Assembly: GCF_026191675.1 (NCBI RefSeq)
Contig: NZ_JAKRRY010000004.1
Coordinates: 62,001-126,000, forward strand
Length of the DNA stretch: 64,000 nucleotides
From: Vibrio qingdaonensis
GTDB lineage: Bacteria; Pseudomonadota; Gammaproteobacteria; Enterobacterales; Vibrionaceae
Direction of reading: 5' to 3'
The stretch's first letter is position 1. Every line of letters begins with the position of its first letter. This document shows positions 43,327 through 52,003 of the stretch, piece after piece. Below the pieces are notes generated by a model. It had not been told where the DNA came from. It saw nothing but the letters and a program-made list of their open reading frames with translations, and ran no database searches. Position numbers and translations under genes: made by a program.

Positions 43327-45480
43327 ATGCAAAGACTAAAACAAAACATTAAATTGGCCTCCGCGATTAAATTCACTGTCGCCGTTGCCATGTTGACATC
43401 AGCGAATGCTACCGCTTCGCCTTTTGAAACCTGTCCGAGCAAAGCCTACCTGTTTCAAGCCAACCCAGTACAGGTTTACGGAGTGAACCTCGTGACCGGA
43501 ACCACGTCTTTATTACAAGGTGATACGGGGTTAAACGCCAATATTAATGGGGTAGGGTTTGATTTCAATGGTCGTTACATTTACGGCTATGACACGTCAA
43601 ATAAGCAAATTGTTCGTTTGGGCGAAGATTTTATCGCAGAAACAATATCAACCACAGGTCTGCCAACTAGCCATACATTTTACGTGGGTGATGTGTATGA
43701 AGATGTCTATTACCTATACCGAAAAGGGAAAGGTCTGTTTACCATTGATGTGTCCCCACTCGCTGCTGATTCCAGCGCGACACTTGTTGTCAACCAAGTG
43801 AGTACGAGAGCGGTGGTTAACCTTACTGATTTTGCATTCCATCCAAGTGATGGAAACTTGTATGGTATTGACAACGGCACAGGTGGATTGTATTCGTTTG
43901 ATGCAAGTAATGGGCAAGAAACGTATATTGGTGATACAGGAGAGTTAGGGACTTTTGGTGCCGGATACTTCGATGTGGATGGCTACTATTATGTTGCTCG
44001 TAACCAAGATGGACAAATATACCGAATCGATCTTTCTCCGGGTAATGCAGCGAATATTGCAGCTGGTATTGTGCCCGCAGTTAAATTTGCTGATGGTCCT
44101 TACTCAAGTCAAAACGATGGTGCTCGATGTGCAAACGCCCCAGTTATCGATGAGGATTCAAACATCGATTTCGGTGACGCGCCGATAAGTTATTCGACGA
44201 AGCTTGCTGACAATGGTCCAAGACATGAGTTGGATGGTGTTACCTGGATGGGAGCAACCGCACCTGATGGCGATCAAGATGGGCTTTATTCGGGGCTGGC
44301 AGATGATGAAGTCGGCCTTGATGATGAAAATGGGGTGGGTTTTGTTACTTCAGTTGAACCCGGACTAGACAGTATAGTGAGAGTGAATGCGTCAACGAGC
44401 GGTTACCTCTCTGCATGGATTGACTGGAACCAAGATGGAGATTTTTCCGACGACGGAGAGCAGGTTTTCACCGATCAGCTTCTTGAAGCTGGTAACAATG
44501 ATCTTATTTTAACCGCGGCTTTAGACGCTGATGTTGGCTCAACATGGAGTCGATTTAGATTCAGTCAACAAACGGGACTCAGTTACTCGGGCGGCTCTAC
44601 ATCGGGTGAGGTTGAGGATCATGCGTTGACCGTGACAGGTACAGGGCTCTCCGTTCGATATTATCCGAACGCAACGGGTTACACCACGGTAGCGTACGAA
44701 GATAATTGGCCTTATACCGCGGATTATGACATGAATGATGTGGTAGTCAGATACCGAATTACTGAGATATTGCGTGACGGTGCGGTAGTCAAATCTAAAG
44801 TCGATGGTTACTTAGGTGCGGTAGGGGCATCATATCACAATGGGTTTGCGTTGCGTTTTAAAGGCGTTAATCGCAGTGACATTGACACCACAACCACTCG
44901 TCAAATTCATAACGGTAGTCAACTTGCCAGTAGTGGCCTTGAAAGCATCTCTAATGAAGCGATTTTTGTAATTAGTGAAGATACATCCGTCTACAAAGTT
45001 GAGGGGTGTGAATATCACCGAACGTTGGCATCTTGCGCGCAGCAAGAGGACGTACAGCTCAACTTTACTCTCCACATTAACTTCCTTGATGGCTCGGATA
45101 CGTCGTCATTGATGAGTATGCCTTATGACCCGTTTATATTTGCAACGCCGGGTTATTATCATGGGGAAGGATACTTGCAACCTGGAAGAGCGTGGGAAGT
45201 TCACTTACCAAACTACGAACCTACAGAGCAATTTAACGCACAACTCTTCGCTGGCTTAGGTGTTGACGTTAGTGACGCAGATAGTGGTGTGTATTTTAAA
45301 ACCTCGGGCAATCTACCATGGGCCTTGATGATAAATGATGAATGGGAATGGCCAACCGAAAGAACAGACCTCGTGGTTGCCTACCCACAATTTGCAACTT
45401 ATGCCGAATCGGCAGGCGACCAAGCACAAAATTGGTTTGAATCTCAATACGCAACGCCGGGCAAATGCTACGTCCCTTAG
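43327..45480 (+). CDS. exported LruC-domain protein
   Basis: A signal peptide ends near ANATA. The N-terminal half (CPSKAYLFQANPVQVYGVNL; YDTSNKQIVRLGE) is a beta-propeller-like DUF6923 region. Calcium-type aspartate-rich segments follow (DGDQDGLYSG; DWNQDGDFSDDGEQVF), then a GEVEDHAL motif near residue 433. The LruC domain closes the protein (DMNDVVVRYRITE; YHNGFALRFKGV). At 717 residues it is typical. LruC proteins are surface or secreted proteins of unknown function. A small Gly-rich lipoprotein gene follows nine bases after its stop, so they are an operon. Confidence 0.88.
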   Translation: MQRLKQNIKLASAIKFTVAVAMLTSANATASPFETCPSKAYLFQANPVQVYGVNLVTGTTSLLQGDTGLNANINGVGFDFNGRYIYGYDTSNKQIVRLGEDFIAETISTTGLPTSHTFYVGDVYEDVYYLYRKGKGLFTIDVSPLAADSSATLVVNQVSTRAVVNLTDFAFHPSDGNLYGIDNGTGGLYSFDASNGQETYIGDTGELGTFGAGYFDVDGYYYVARNQDGQIYRIDLSPGNAANIAAGIVPAVKFADGPYSSQNDGARCANAPVIDEDSNIDFGDAPISYSTKLADNGPRHELDGVTWMGATAPDGDQDGLYSGLADDEVGLDDENGVGFVTSVEPGLDSIVRVNASTSGYLSAWIDWNQDGDFSDDGEQVFTDQLLEAGNNDLILTAALDADVGSTWSRFRFSQQTGLSYSGGSTSGEVEDHALTVTGTGLSVRYYPNATGYTTVAYEDNWPYTADYDMNDVVVRYRITEILRDGAVVKSKVDGYLGAVGASYHNGFALRFKGVNRSDIDTTTTRQIHNGSQLASSGLESISNEAIFVISEDTSVYKVEGCEYHRTLASCAQQEDVQLNFTLHINFLDGSDTSSLMSMPYDPFIFATPGYYHGEGYLQPGRAWEVHLPNYEPTEQFNAQLFAGLGVDVSDADSGVYFKTSGNLPWALMINDEWEWPTERTDLVVAYPQFATYAESAGDQAQNWFESQYATPGKCYVP

Positions 45481-45489
45481 GAGGCTGAT

Positions 45490-45933
45490 ATGAAAAACTC
45501 TATATTATTTATCACGACATTAGGAATGGTGACAGCTTGTGGTGGTGGCGGCGGTGGCGGTGACTCATCAGGAGGCGGTACACCCACACCCGCGCCAGTT
45601 GTTGCAGAACGGACGATGGAGGATCTCTCTATTCCAGATGAACTAGACTATAACCCAGTCGAGGCATATACACTGTCAGTTGATGCAAGTGCAGAGGTAT
45701 CGGGACGTGCATTAGTGTCTATTTATACTGAATTTGCGAGTCAGAGTACTGGTGAAGTGGTACCAGTCTATGACAGTCGAATTGCTTCATTATCACTGCA
45801 ATCTGGCAAAGGCAGCATAGACTTCTCGTCGGCGGAACATGTGAATGAATTTTTGTTGGAAATCTGGACGCATGATGGCAATCCACCCCTACAAAAAATC
45901 GTCTCTGCCGGAAATGAGAACTTGGTTTGGTAA
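45490..45933 (+). CDS. small lipoprotein with Gly-rich linker, partner of the LruC protein
   Basis: The lipobox MVTAC is followed directly by a run of seven glycines and a Ser/Gly/Pro linker (TPTPAPV), so the protein is lipid-anchored with a flexible spacer. The remaining 100 residues form an unrecognised beta-type domain (YTLSVDASAEVSGRALVSIY). AGGAGG lies before the ATG. Together with the LruC gene and the terminator at 45987 it forms a two-gene operon. Confidence 0.82.
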   Translation: MKNSILFITTLGMVTACGGGGGGGDSSGGGTPTPAPVVAERTMEDLSIPDELDYNPVEAYTLSVDASAEVSGRALVSIYTEFASQSTGEVVPVYDSRIASLSLQSGKGSIDFSSAEHVNEFLLEIWTHDGNPPLQKIVSAGNENLVW

Positions 45934-45986
45934 TAACAGGATGTTGTAGTTGCTAAAATTCGAGTGTTGGTATCACCAAGGCAAAG

Positions 45987-46014
45987 AAAAGCCCCGTTTG
46001 ACGGGGCTTTTTAT
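45987..46014 (+). terminator. rho-independent terminator of the LruC operon
   Basis: AAAAGCCCCGT and ACGGGGCTTTT form a strong stem with a three-base loop and T-run, 54 bases after the lipoprotein stop. Confidence 0.92.
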
Positions 46015-46085
46015 TAGATAGAATGGGCACAAACCAGTACAATGCCCGACAATGAAGCAAAGACACCTACCTGAGTAACTGCGAT

Positions 46086-46664
46086 ATGAATGACGAACAC
46101 TTTGATGAAAGCTATGAAGAAGATGCAATAGAAATAGAAGCACTTGGTATTGAGGTCTCCAGTCACCCGATAGAGCTTTATAAGTTGTTTAAAGTGGCAA
46201 ACTTAGTTGGTGGTGGTGGTGAAGCTAAGCACTTTATCTCTGAAGGGTATGTTGCGGTTAACGGCGAACTGGAAACAAGAAAGCGTCGCAAAATGTATGA
46301 TGGTGATTTTTTCGAATTTAATCAAGAGTACTATGTGGTGGTGTGCGATCAGCCGCCAATAGAAACGATAAAAAATACCGATGAGAAACAGACGAAGAAA
46401 GCGTCAGGTTCCAAATCGGCATCAAAAGAGTCGAAAAAAGCTAAATCGGCCAAACGTGATGCTAAGAAAAATGCCACGTCTAATCAAGATCTGATGTCTA
46501 AGAAAGATCCGGCTAAAAACCCGGGTTCGAACTTAAGTGCTTCTGCTAAAAAGAAAGATAAGAGCAGTAAAAAATCAAAACCTAAAGCAGCAGAAACACC
46601 ATCAGTTGAAAAATCCAAAAGTAAAGATCCAAACAGCGGTCGCGGTGGTATCGATTTCTTTTAA
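46086..46664 (+). CDS. YbcJ-like S4-domain RNA-binding protein with Lys/Ser-rich tail
   Basis: Residues about 25-85 are an S4 domain of the YbcJ type (IELYKLFKVANLVGGGGEAK; ISEGYVAVNGELETRKRRK). YbcJ proteins are normally about 70 residues. Here a low-complexity, highly basic tail of about 100 residues follows (KKASGSKSASKESKKAKSAK), which would add non-specific RNA or ribosome affinity. It is cytosolic. The gene has its own unit after a terminator. Confidence 0.85.
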   Translation: MNDEHFDESYEEDAIEIEALGIEVSSHPIELYKLFKVANLVGGGGEAKHFISEGYVAVNGELETRKRRKMYDGDFFEFNQEYYVVVCDQPPIETIKNTDEKQTKKASGSKSASKESKKAKSAKRDAKKNATSNQDLMSKKDPAKNPGSNLSASAKKKDKSSKKSKPKAAETPSVEKSKSKDPNSGRGGIDFF

Positions 46665-46821
46665 TATTTCTGCGATACGCTGAAGGAAGCTAAGTGACAG
46701 TGAAGTGTAAGGTAGCTATTTTGCGACCTTTCATTTTACTGTTAGGAAACCTTCCCCAAATACTTATTTAGTGACACCATTTCAATTACGAAAAGCGTCA
46801 TTTAAAGCTAGGAGAGCAGGC

Positions 46822-47574
46822 ATGCAATTTGTTGTTGATACTCATACTCACACGTACGCGAGTGGGCACGCATACAGCACTATTATGGAAAACGCTCAAG
46901 CGGCAAGTCAGGCTGGGCTAAAAATACTTTGTACCACCGACCACGCGGATTCAATGCCAGGCGCCCCTCATTATTGGTTTTTCTCTAATCAGCGTGTATT
47001 GCCTCGCTACTTGTTCGATGTCGCGATTATCCGTGGCGTGGAAGCCAATATCTTAAATGAACAGGGCGACATAGATGTCCATCCAAGCTCTTATTCTTCA
47101 CTGGATTGGATTATTGGCAGTTTTCATGAGCCTGTATTTAGACCCGCGACGAAAGATGTCCACACACAGGCATTAATTAACGTTATCGAGAGTGGCAACA
47201 TTGATGCGCTAGGGCATTTAGGCAACCCAAATTTTGATTTCGACTTTGAAGCCGTTGCTCGGTGTGCTGCTAAGCATCATGTTGCGATTGAAATCAATGC
47301 TTCTACTTTAAAAGGTCACAGCCGAGTGGGCAGTGTGGATCGCTGTTACGACATAGCAAGGGCAGTGAAGCAAGCTGGCGGGTTTATTACGACGGGTAGT
47401 GACTCTCATTTCTGTGACACGATCGGCCAGCTGGATCTGGTGAGCGAGTTGTTAGTTAAAGTCGGCATGCCGACCGAAAACGTCATTACGTTTAGCACCA
47501 CACAGTTTCTTAGCTTCCTACAGCTTCGTGGCAGAGCACCTATTGCAGAATTTCAGGCATTACAAGACGCTTAA
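46822..47574 (+). CDS. PHP-domain phosphatase, YcdX-like
   Basis: The metal-binding motifs of PHP hydrolases are present: [15 protein letters not shown] at the N-terminus, [30 protein letters not shown] and TGSDSHF. YcdX-type enzymes hold three zinc ions and hydrolyse phosphate esters. The length of 250 residues fits. I chose the ATG at 46822 because TAGGAGAG lies 11 bases upstream; the open frame to 46771 lacks a site. The last codons and stop fall inside a 15-base tandem array. Confidence 0.88.
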   Translation: MQFVVDTHTHTYASGHAYSTIMENAQAASQAGLKILCTTDHADSMPGAPHYWFFSNQRVLPRYLFDVAIIRGVEANILNEQGDIDVHPSSYSSLDWIIGSFHEPVFRPATKDVHTQALINVIESGNIDALGHLGNPNFDFDFEAVARCAAKHHVAIEINASTLKGHSRVGSVDRCYDIARAVKQAGGFITTGSDSHFCDTIGQLDLVSELLVKVGMPTENVITFSTTQFLSFLQLRGRAPIAEFQALQDA

Positions 47575-47732
47575 CCTTAAGGAGCTTAGCTTTAAGGTAT
47601 TTAGCTGTAAGGTACTTCGTCGCAAGGAACTTGGTAACAATGCGTTTAGCTTCAAGATGCTTAGTTTCAAGATGCACAGCTTCAAGATGCACAGTTTCAA
47701 AAGCTTAGCCCCAAAAAGCCTAGTTCTCAAAG
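47569..47732. repeat. degenerate 15-base tandem array, about 11 units
   Basis: Units follow the pattern GCTTAGCTTCAAGAT or GCTTAGCTTTAAGGT, beginning at 47569 inside the PHP gene's last codons and ending near 47732. The two best-kept neighbours (47644-47658 and 47659-47673) differ at two positions. In the plus frame it encodes a pentapeptide repeat (F-K-M-H-S type), but I do not think it is a gene. The rest of the gap 47733-47980 holds inverted repeats and the cytochrome promoter. Confidence 0.85.
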
Positions 47733-47864
47733 CTGAGTTTTAGACCGCTCATCCGCAAGAGATGTCTTGCAATAGGTCGAGTGGCGTCAATTAATCACAA
47801 TGCACTTAATTGGCGCTTGTGATTGGCTGTTGATTACACAGACATTATTACGTTTAGAAACAAT

Positions 47865-47900
47865 TATTGTACTGGCTTGTTTCGACAGTTCAGTACAATA
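47865..47900. promoter_or_regulatory. TATTGTACTG-N16-CAGTACAATA inverted repeat upstream of cytochrome b562
   Basis: Exact 10-base arms around a 16-base spacer, about 80 bases upstream of the ATG. There is no T-run on the plus side, so an operator or leader structure is more likely than a terminator. A second, shorter inverted pair AATCACAA/TTGTGATT lies near 47795-47825. Confidence 0.45.
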
Positions 47901-47980
47901 TTAACCGTACGTGACCTGATTGCTATTGATATCGTTGATTGATAGGGCATTTAGGTCATTTCTTTCAAAAGGAACCTTAA

Positions 47981-48379
47981 ATGAATACAACAATAAAAGC
48001 AGGTGCTTTTGCACTCATGCTTGCGGCTAGCTCGACCGCATTTGCCTCTGAAGGCGTTGATCTAAAAAAGAATATGCAAGCGATGAAGCTGGCGTTTAAA
48101 CAAGCCGCTGAAGCACAATCTGTTGAAGAAATGAAGACACCTGTCGCGACATTGGATACGTTGATTGCAGAAAGCAAGCAAGGTGATTATCCGCCAGAGA
48201 AAATGGATCTTTACCAAGAAGGTTTCAACAAGCTGTCATCCGCTTTACAACAAGTTGATAAGGATTTGCAGCAGGGCGATTTAGACGCTGCGCAGCAAAC
48301 ACTTCGTGAAGTGGATACTTTACGTATTGAATACCACGATAGACGTAACCCAAGTATTTGGCAACGCCTATTTGGCTAG
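47981..48379 (+). CDS. periplasmic cytochrome b562 family protein
   Basis: A signal peptide (AFALMLAASSTAFA) is followed by a four-helix bundle of about 110 residues. The Met ligand lies in DLKKNMQAMK near the mature N-terminus, and the His ligand in RIEYHDRRN near the end, the positions seen in E. coli cytochrome b562 (Met7, His102). The haem is non-covalent; no CxxCH occurs. The physiological partner is unknown. AAGGAA precedes the ATG. It is a single-gene unit. Confidence 0.87.
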   Translation: MNTTIKAGAFALMLAASSTAFASEGVDLKKNMQAMKLAFKQAAEAQSVEEMKTPVATLDTLIAESKQGDYPPEKMDLYQEGFNKLSSALQQVDKDLQQGDLDAAQQTLREVDTLRIEYHDRRNPSIWQRLFG

Positions 48380-48397
48380 TCATATCAAGGGCTTGAT

Positions 48398-48442
48398 TTG
48401 TTATACCGCGAAATGCTTAACAAGCAAATAGTGGTATAACAA
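48398..48442. repeat. nested hairpin after cytochrome b562
   Basis: TTGTTATACC and GGTATAACAA are exact 10-base arms enclosing a smaller GCTT/AAGC hairpin. No U-tract follows, so it may stabilise the mRNA or act as a weak terminator on either strand. Confidence 0.45.
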
Positions 48443-48475
48443 TTAGGGTTACGCAAGTGACGGTGTAACCACATG

Positions 48476-48562
48476 TAGCCCTAAGCCAGCCATAGCCCCT
48501 AAGCCAACTATACTCTAAGTTAACTAAACCCCACAGCCAACTAAAGCCCAAAGCCAATTTTT
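48476..48562. repeat. degenerate 16-18-base tandem array overlapping a gene end
   Basis: Five imperfect units sharing CCCTAAGCCAACTA-like sequence. The last unit lies inside the 3' end of the unknown gene on the minus strand and supplies its final residues. Unit sequence is unrelated to the arrays at 47569 and 49048, but the scale is alike. Confidence 0.7.
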
Positions 48563-48891
48563 GGCTGCATCCGTACTGATCGTACACCCCAAGGCGTCAA
48601 GTCAGGCTTGGGTTGACCGGTATAATTGCCTAAACAAATGTAACCCTTAGACAAGTAGCGATAAAGAAAGTCACCACCATCAAGTGAGTTGGCTTTATCA
48701 TTTCCCGTAATAAACTGAATGCGCTCTACGCGTAAATCTCGTGCAGTTTTAAACGCTGGATAAACCGAGGAATTAATGTTGTGAGCGTCGAGATCATTAA
48801 GCAGGGCTTTATCGGACATTTTTGCCGTCGTGCGACTAAATATCATGATCAGGCGTTTTTGTTGTTCTGATGAAACGATGAGCATTTCCAT
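48541..48891 (-). CDS. conserved-looking protein of unknown function (116 residues)
   Basis: I do not recognise the family. The protein is cytosolic (no signal or membrane segment) and mixed alpha/beta, with ARDLRVERIQFITGNDKANS and GGDFLYRYLSKGYICLGNYT as its most distinctive parts. AAGGAAG stands seven bases before the ATG, which argues that it is translated. The last few residues (KIGFGL) are encoded by the tandem array at 48476, so the original C-terminus has probably been changed. Confidence 0.6.
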   Translation of the reverse strand: MEMLIVSSEQQKRLIMIFSRTTAKMSDKALLNDLDAHNINSSVYPAFKTARDLRVERIQFITGNDKANSLDGGDFLYRYLSKGYICLGNYTGQPKPDLTPWGVRSVRMQPKIGFGL

Positions 48892-49047
48892 GAGGGCGCT
48901 TCCTTGAAAAACGAGAGACTATACAGCAAGCATCACGCTGTGACTAACGGTTAACGGGTAAATGTCCTCTTAGGGCCGCTAACCATGCATTTTTATACCC
49001 GCTATTCGTAGCGCAAAAGTAGGCCGACGATAGGCTTTGATAACATC

Positions 49048-49167
49048 GCGTTTGAGATAATGGCGTTTGAGATGATGGCTTTTGAGATTATAGCATTTGA
49101 GACTATAGCATTTGAGACTATAGCTTTGTCGGTGCTAGCGTGTCAGACGATAGTTTTTGGCCTGATA
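49048..49167. repeat. degenerate 15-base tandem array, eight units, over the GNAT gene end
   Basis: Units follow GC-TTTGAGA-TATA (for example GCATTTGAGACTATA twice, at 49093-49107 and 49108-49122). The array crosses the stop codon of the acetyltransferase at 49118 and encodes its last 15 or so residues on the minus strand. Units become more divergent towards the gene interior. Confidence 0.82.
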
Positions 49168-49690
49168 GCCGTTGCCATTCATTACGGGTCATGCCATATT
49201 TGAGCGAGTCATAGTATTCCCCCTCAAAATAACGCACTTTTCTTAAGCGGGCTTCTTGTAAAAATCCTAGCTTTTCCGCGCATGCCATCATTCTTGGGTT
49301 ACCTGACCACGTAGTAAGACCAACGCGTTCAATACGAAGTGTTGAAAACAGTCGTGCTACCCATAAAGGTATAGCGTCAAAGGCGATGCCTTTATTCCAA
49401 AAATTGGAATCATAGATAATCACGCCCATTTCCAACCAACGTGTTTCCTCACACTCCCAATAATAACTCACGCTGCCTATCGGGACTTCATTGACGACAA
49501 TGAGCTGCATGTCATCGCCGCGACATAATCGTGCGAATGTACCAAGCTCAAACGCCTCACGAGTAGGCGTTGAATAGGGGAAGTAGGGACCATTATAGCG
49601 GGTCCATGCTTCATCTTCTGTCACGAGTGAATAGAGCGTATCTAACTCGTTAACCCTCGCTTTCCGAATGGCAATTTTGCGTTCAGTCAT
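49118..49690 (-). CDS. GNAT N-acetyltransferase (RimJ/RimL type)
   Basis: Transfers acetyl from acetyl-CoA to an amine. The fold is clear from IRKARVNELDTLYSLVTEDE at the start, WLEMGVIIYDSNFWNKGIAF (which contains the CoA-loop equivalent) and VGLTTWSGNPRMMACAEKLG. It is 190 residues long. The C-terminal LSGQKLSSDTLAPTKL is encoded by the tandem array and is probably an acquired extension, because GNATs of this group end soon after the RNEWQ motif. The substrate is unknown. Confidence 0.85.
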   Translation of the reverse strand: MTERKIAIRKARVNELDTLYSLVTEDEAWTRYNGPYFPYSTPTREAFELGTFARLCRGDDMQLIVVNEVPIGSVSYYWECEETRWLEMGVIIYDSNFWNKGIAFDAIPLWVARLFSTLRIERVGLTTWSGNPRMMACAEKLGFLQEARLRKVRYFEGEYYDSLKYGMTRNEWQRLSGQKLSSDTLAPTKL

Positions 49691-49955
49691 AGTAACAGCA
49701 CCTAATCATCTGATTGTTTACAACCATATTAAACTCGGCGAGAAAAAAACACTATTGAATGGTAGCTACGCTCGCTTCATTCACAATTTGCCATCCTTGA
49801 TTACTTTGGCTATTTCGGTTCCCCACACTCTTTACCATTAACTCACCTTATTGACCGTTAATTCTTCCTATAAACCGTTTATCGCATCCTCGTTTTTTCA
49901 TCGCAAAGGCGAGGTACGCTTAACATCAATAAAAAGGCAGAAGGAGAACAGAAAA

Positions 49956-50639
49956 ATGATGAAGTTTGATGGAATCTCAAAACAATACTCACTCGGTCAG
50001 AATCAGATTTCGGCACTAGATGGCGTGACAGGGCAGATCGCACAAGGTGAGCTGGTGGCATTGTGTGGCCCATCGGGTTCAGGAAAAAGCACGCTATTGA
50101 ATATCTTAGGCATGCTCGATACCCATTACGATGGTGAAATTATGTTTGGAAGCCAGCTGTTATCTAAAAACCCTAAGTCCTTGATTCAATTTCGTCGCCA
50201 AAACTTAGGGTTTATCTTTCAACGTTTTAACTTAATCCCAGTGATGAGTGCGTTAGAAAACGTCAGTTATCCATTAATGCTAAACGGTTTGAGTACTCAA
50301 GAGCAGCAAGAGCAATCGCTCGCCATGCTCGATAAAGTCGGACTTGCGGATTGGGCACACCATAGACCGGATGCGTTGTCTGGTGGTCAACAACAGCGAG
50401 TTGCTATCGCCCGAGCGTTGGTTCATAAGCCAAGCTTGGTGATTGCCGATGAACCGACAGCGAGTTTGGATAGTGCATCAGCAAGCCAAGTGATCGAATT
50501 AATGAAGACGCTGGGTCATGAGCTGAAAACCACGTTTATTGTTGCTACTCACGATAGCCGTATGGCAACACGATGCGATAGAACGATTGAGCTAATTGAT
50601 GGAAAGATAAGCCACAGCGCCTATCAATGGGCGAGCTAA
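49956..50639 (+). CDS. LolD/MacB-type ABC transporter ATPase
   Basis: It has Walker A GPSGSGKS, the signature SGGQQQRVAIARAL and Walker B LVIADEPTASLD, 227 residues as in LolD/MacB ATPases. I chose the ATG at 49956, with AAGGAG 10 bases upstream; the frame is open to 49851 but the extra residues are not ABC-like. It powers the FtsX-like permease that follows after 80 bases. The downstream LolA-like and outer-membrane proteins suggest a mechanotransmission system acting on a periplasmic or outer-membrane substrate. Confidence 0.92.
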   Translation: MMKFDGISKQYSLGQNQISALDGVTGQIAQGELVALCGPSGSGKSTLLNILGMLDTHYDGEIMFGSQLLSKNPKSLIQFRRQNLGFIFQRFNLIPVMSALENVSYPLMLNGLSTQEQQEQSLAMLDKVGLADWAHHRPDALSGGQQQRVAIARALVHKPSLVIADEPTASLDSASASQVIELMKTLGHELKTTFIVATHDSRMATRCDRTIELIDGKISHSAYQWAS

Positions 50640-50719
50640 TCGCGATAGAGAACGTTAAGCGTCTTCGTTATTCAGACGAGTAATGGCTATGGCTACCAAT
50701 TAAAAAAAAGGGAAAGATT

Positions 50720-52003
50720 ATGATCATGCGCACCGTCTATTCATTCAAAATGCCGCTGTTGTATTTACTGCGTAATCGCAGGCGGACAATTTTGTCTTTA
50801 TCCATTGTTGCTATCGCTATTTTTGCGTTGACCGCTGCGGCGGGCTTTGGATTGTTTACCTATCAATCACTTGAAAAGTCGACAGCCAATGATGTGGGGC
50901 ATATCACGGTCACTCAAACGGGATACTTTACGTCGGAGGAAGAAACGCCATTAGAAAATGGCTTAACCAAACCTAATGAGCTGATCGCGTTGTTGAAGGG
51001 GGTTGAGCATGCAAAAAGCATCCAGCCGAGAGTGTATTTTTCAGGCTTGATATCTAACGGTAGAAAGTCAGCGATTTTCATCGGTAATGGTGTTGAACCC
51101 AGTGAGTTTGACGTTCGTGATGGCGTTGTTGATATGCAGTCCGGCGCGGTACTTGCGAGTCAAAGTGACAATCAGCCTGGCGCAGAAGGTCAGGATGATA
51201 GCGGTATCATGATAGCCAAAGACTTAGCGCGTAATTTACGGGTAGCAGAAGGCGATTGGGTGACGTTACTTGCTACAACAAGTGATGGCGCGCTTAATGC
51301 GATGGACTTCCAAGTTACCGGGATCTACTCCACTGGCGTTCCTGAGATGGATAAGCGTCAGATATATGTTGGGCTTTTGGCAGCACAAGATTTATTAAGT
51401 ACAGACCGCATTAGCACGTTGTCAGTGTATCTTTCTGATACTAAATATACAGAGCAAGGGATGGCTGATGTCGAGCAGCGGCTTAATCAATATCACAATC
51501 AGGGCGACACTTCAGCGCAAAACCTAGAGACGACACCATGGCAGGACAGAGCATTTTTCTATCATAAAGTTCGTGGATTGTATAACGGCATCTTTGGCGT
51601 GTTGGGTTTAGTGATGGCATTAGTGGTGTTCGTTGCCTTGTTTAACACCATGACGATGACGGTGACAGAGCGAACGCGCGAAATAGGCACCTTGTCAGCG
51701 CTAGGCAGCTATCCGCGTGAAATTGTGGGCGGTTTTGTGAGAGAGTCAATGTTAATTGCGGTGATTGGCAGTGCGATTGGCGCAGGACTAGCACTTGCGA
51801 CGACCTTATTTCTTAAAGTCGCTGATGTTCAAATGCCACCGCCTCCAGGACGGTCTGAAGGTTATCCGTTAGAGATCATATTCTCGCCTCAAGTTGCTGT
51901 CTATTCGTCACTCGCTATTTTGTTCATCTGTATGTTTGCTGCTTTTATGTCTGCGCGTAAAGGGGCAAAAAAACCAATTACGGAGGCACTCGCTTATGTT
52001 TAA
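50720..52003 (+). CDS. FtsX/MacB-type ABC permease
   Basis: The four-helix type VII topology is visible: one N-terminal membrane segment (ILSLSIVAIAIFALTAAAGF), a large periplasmic MacB-PCD domain (about 50-275), then three segments (GVLGLVMALVVFVALFNTM; SMLIAVIGSAIGAGLALA; VAVYSSLAILFICMFAAFM). The coupling segment TERTREIGTLSALGS is present. It is 427 residues long. The next gene starts inside its last codons (8-base overlap). It is probably not a classical importer; LolCDE and MacB relatives move lipoproteins or envelope-associated molecules. Confidence 0.9.
   Translation: MIMRTVYSFKMPLLYLLRNRRRTILSLSIVAIAIFALTAAAGFGLFTYQSLEKSTANDVGHITVTQTGYFTSEEETPLENGLTKPNELIALLKGVEHAKSIQPRVYFSGLISNGRKSAIFIGNGVEPSEFDVRDGVVDMQSGAVLASQSDNQPGAEGQDDSGIMIAKDLARNLRVAEGDWVTLLATTSDGALNAMDFQVTGIYSTGVPEMDKRQIYVGLLAAQDLLSTDRISTLSVYLSDTKYTEQGMADVEQRLNQYHNQGDTSAQNLETTPWQDRAFFYHKVRGLYNGIFGVLGLVMALVVFVALFNTMTMTVTERTREIGTLSALGSYPREIVGGFVRESMLIAVIGSAIGAGLALATTLFLKVADVQMPPPPGRSEGYPLEIIFSPQVAVYSSLAILFICMFAAFMSARKGAKKPITEALAYV

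Noticed and set aside
47528..47743. A 71-codon plus-strand frame with pentapeptide-like repeats (F-K-M-H-S)
   Set aside because: It exists because a 15-base tandem array keeps frame. It overlaps the end of the PHP gene, has no ribosome site, and no signal or known repeat fold.
47569..49167. Repeat arrays considered as CRISPR or REP elements
   Set aside because: Units are directly adjacent with no spacers, drift in sequence, and have no palindromic core; no cas genes are in the window.
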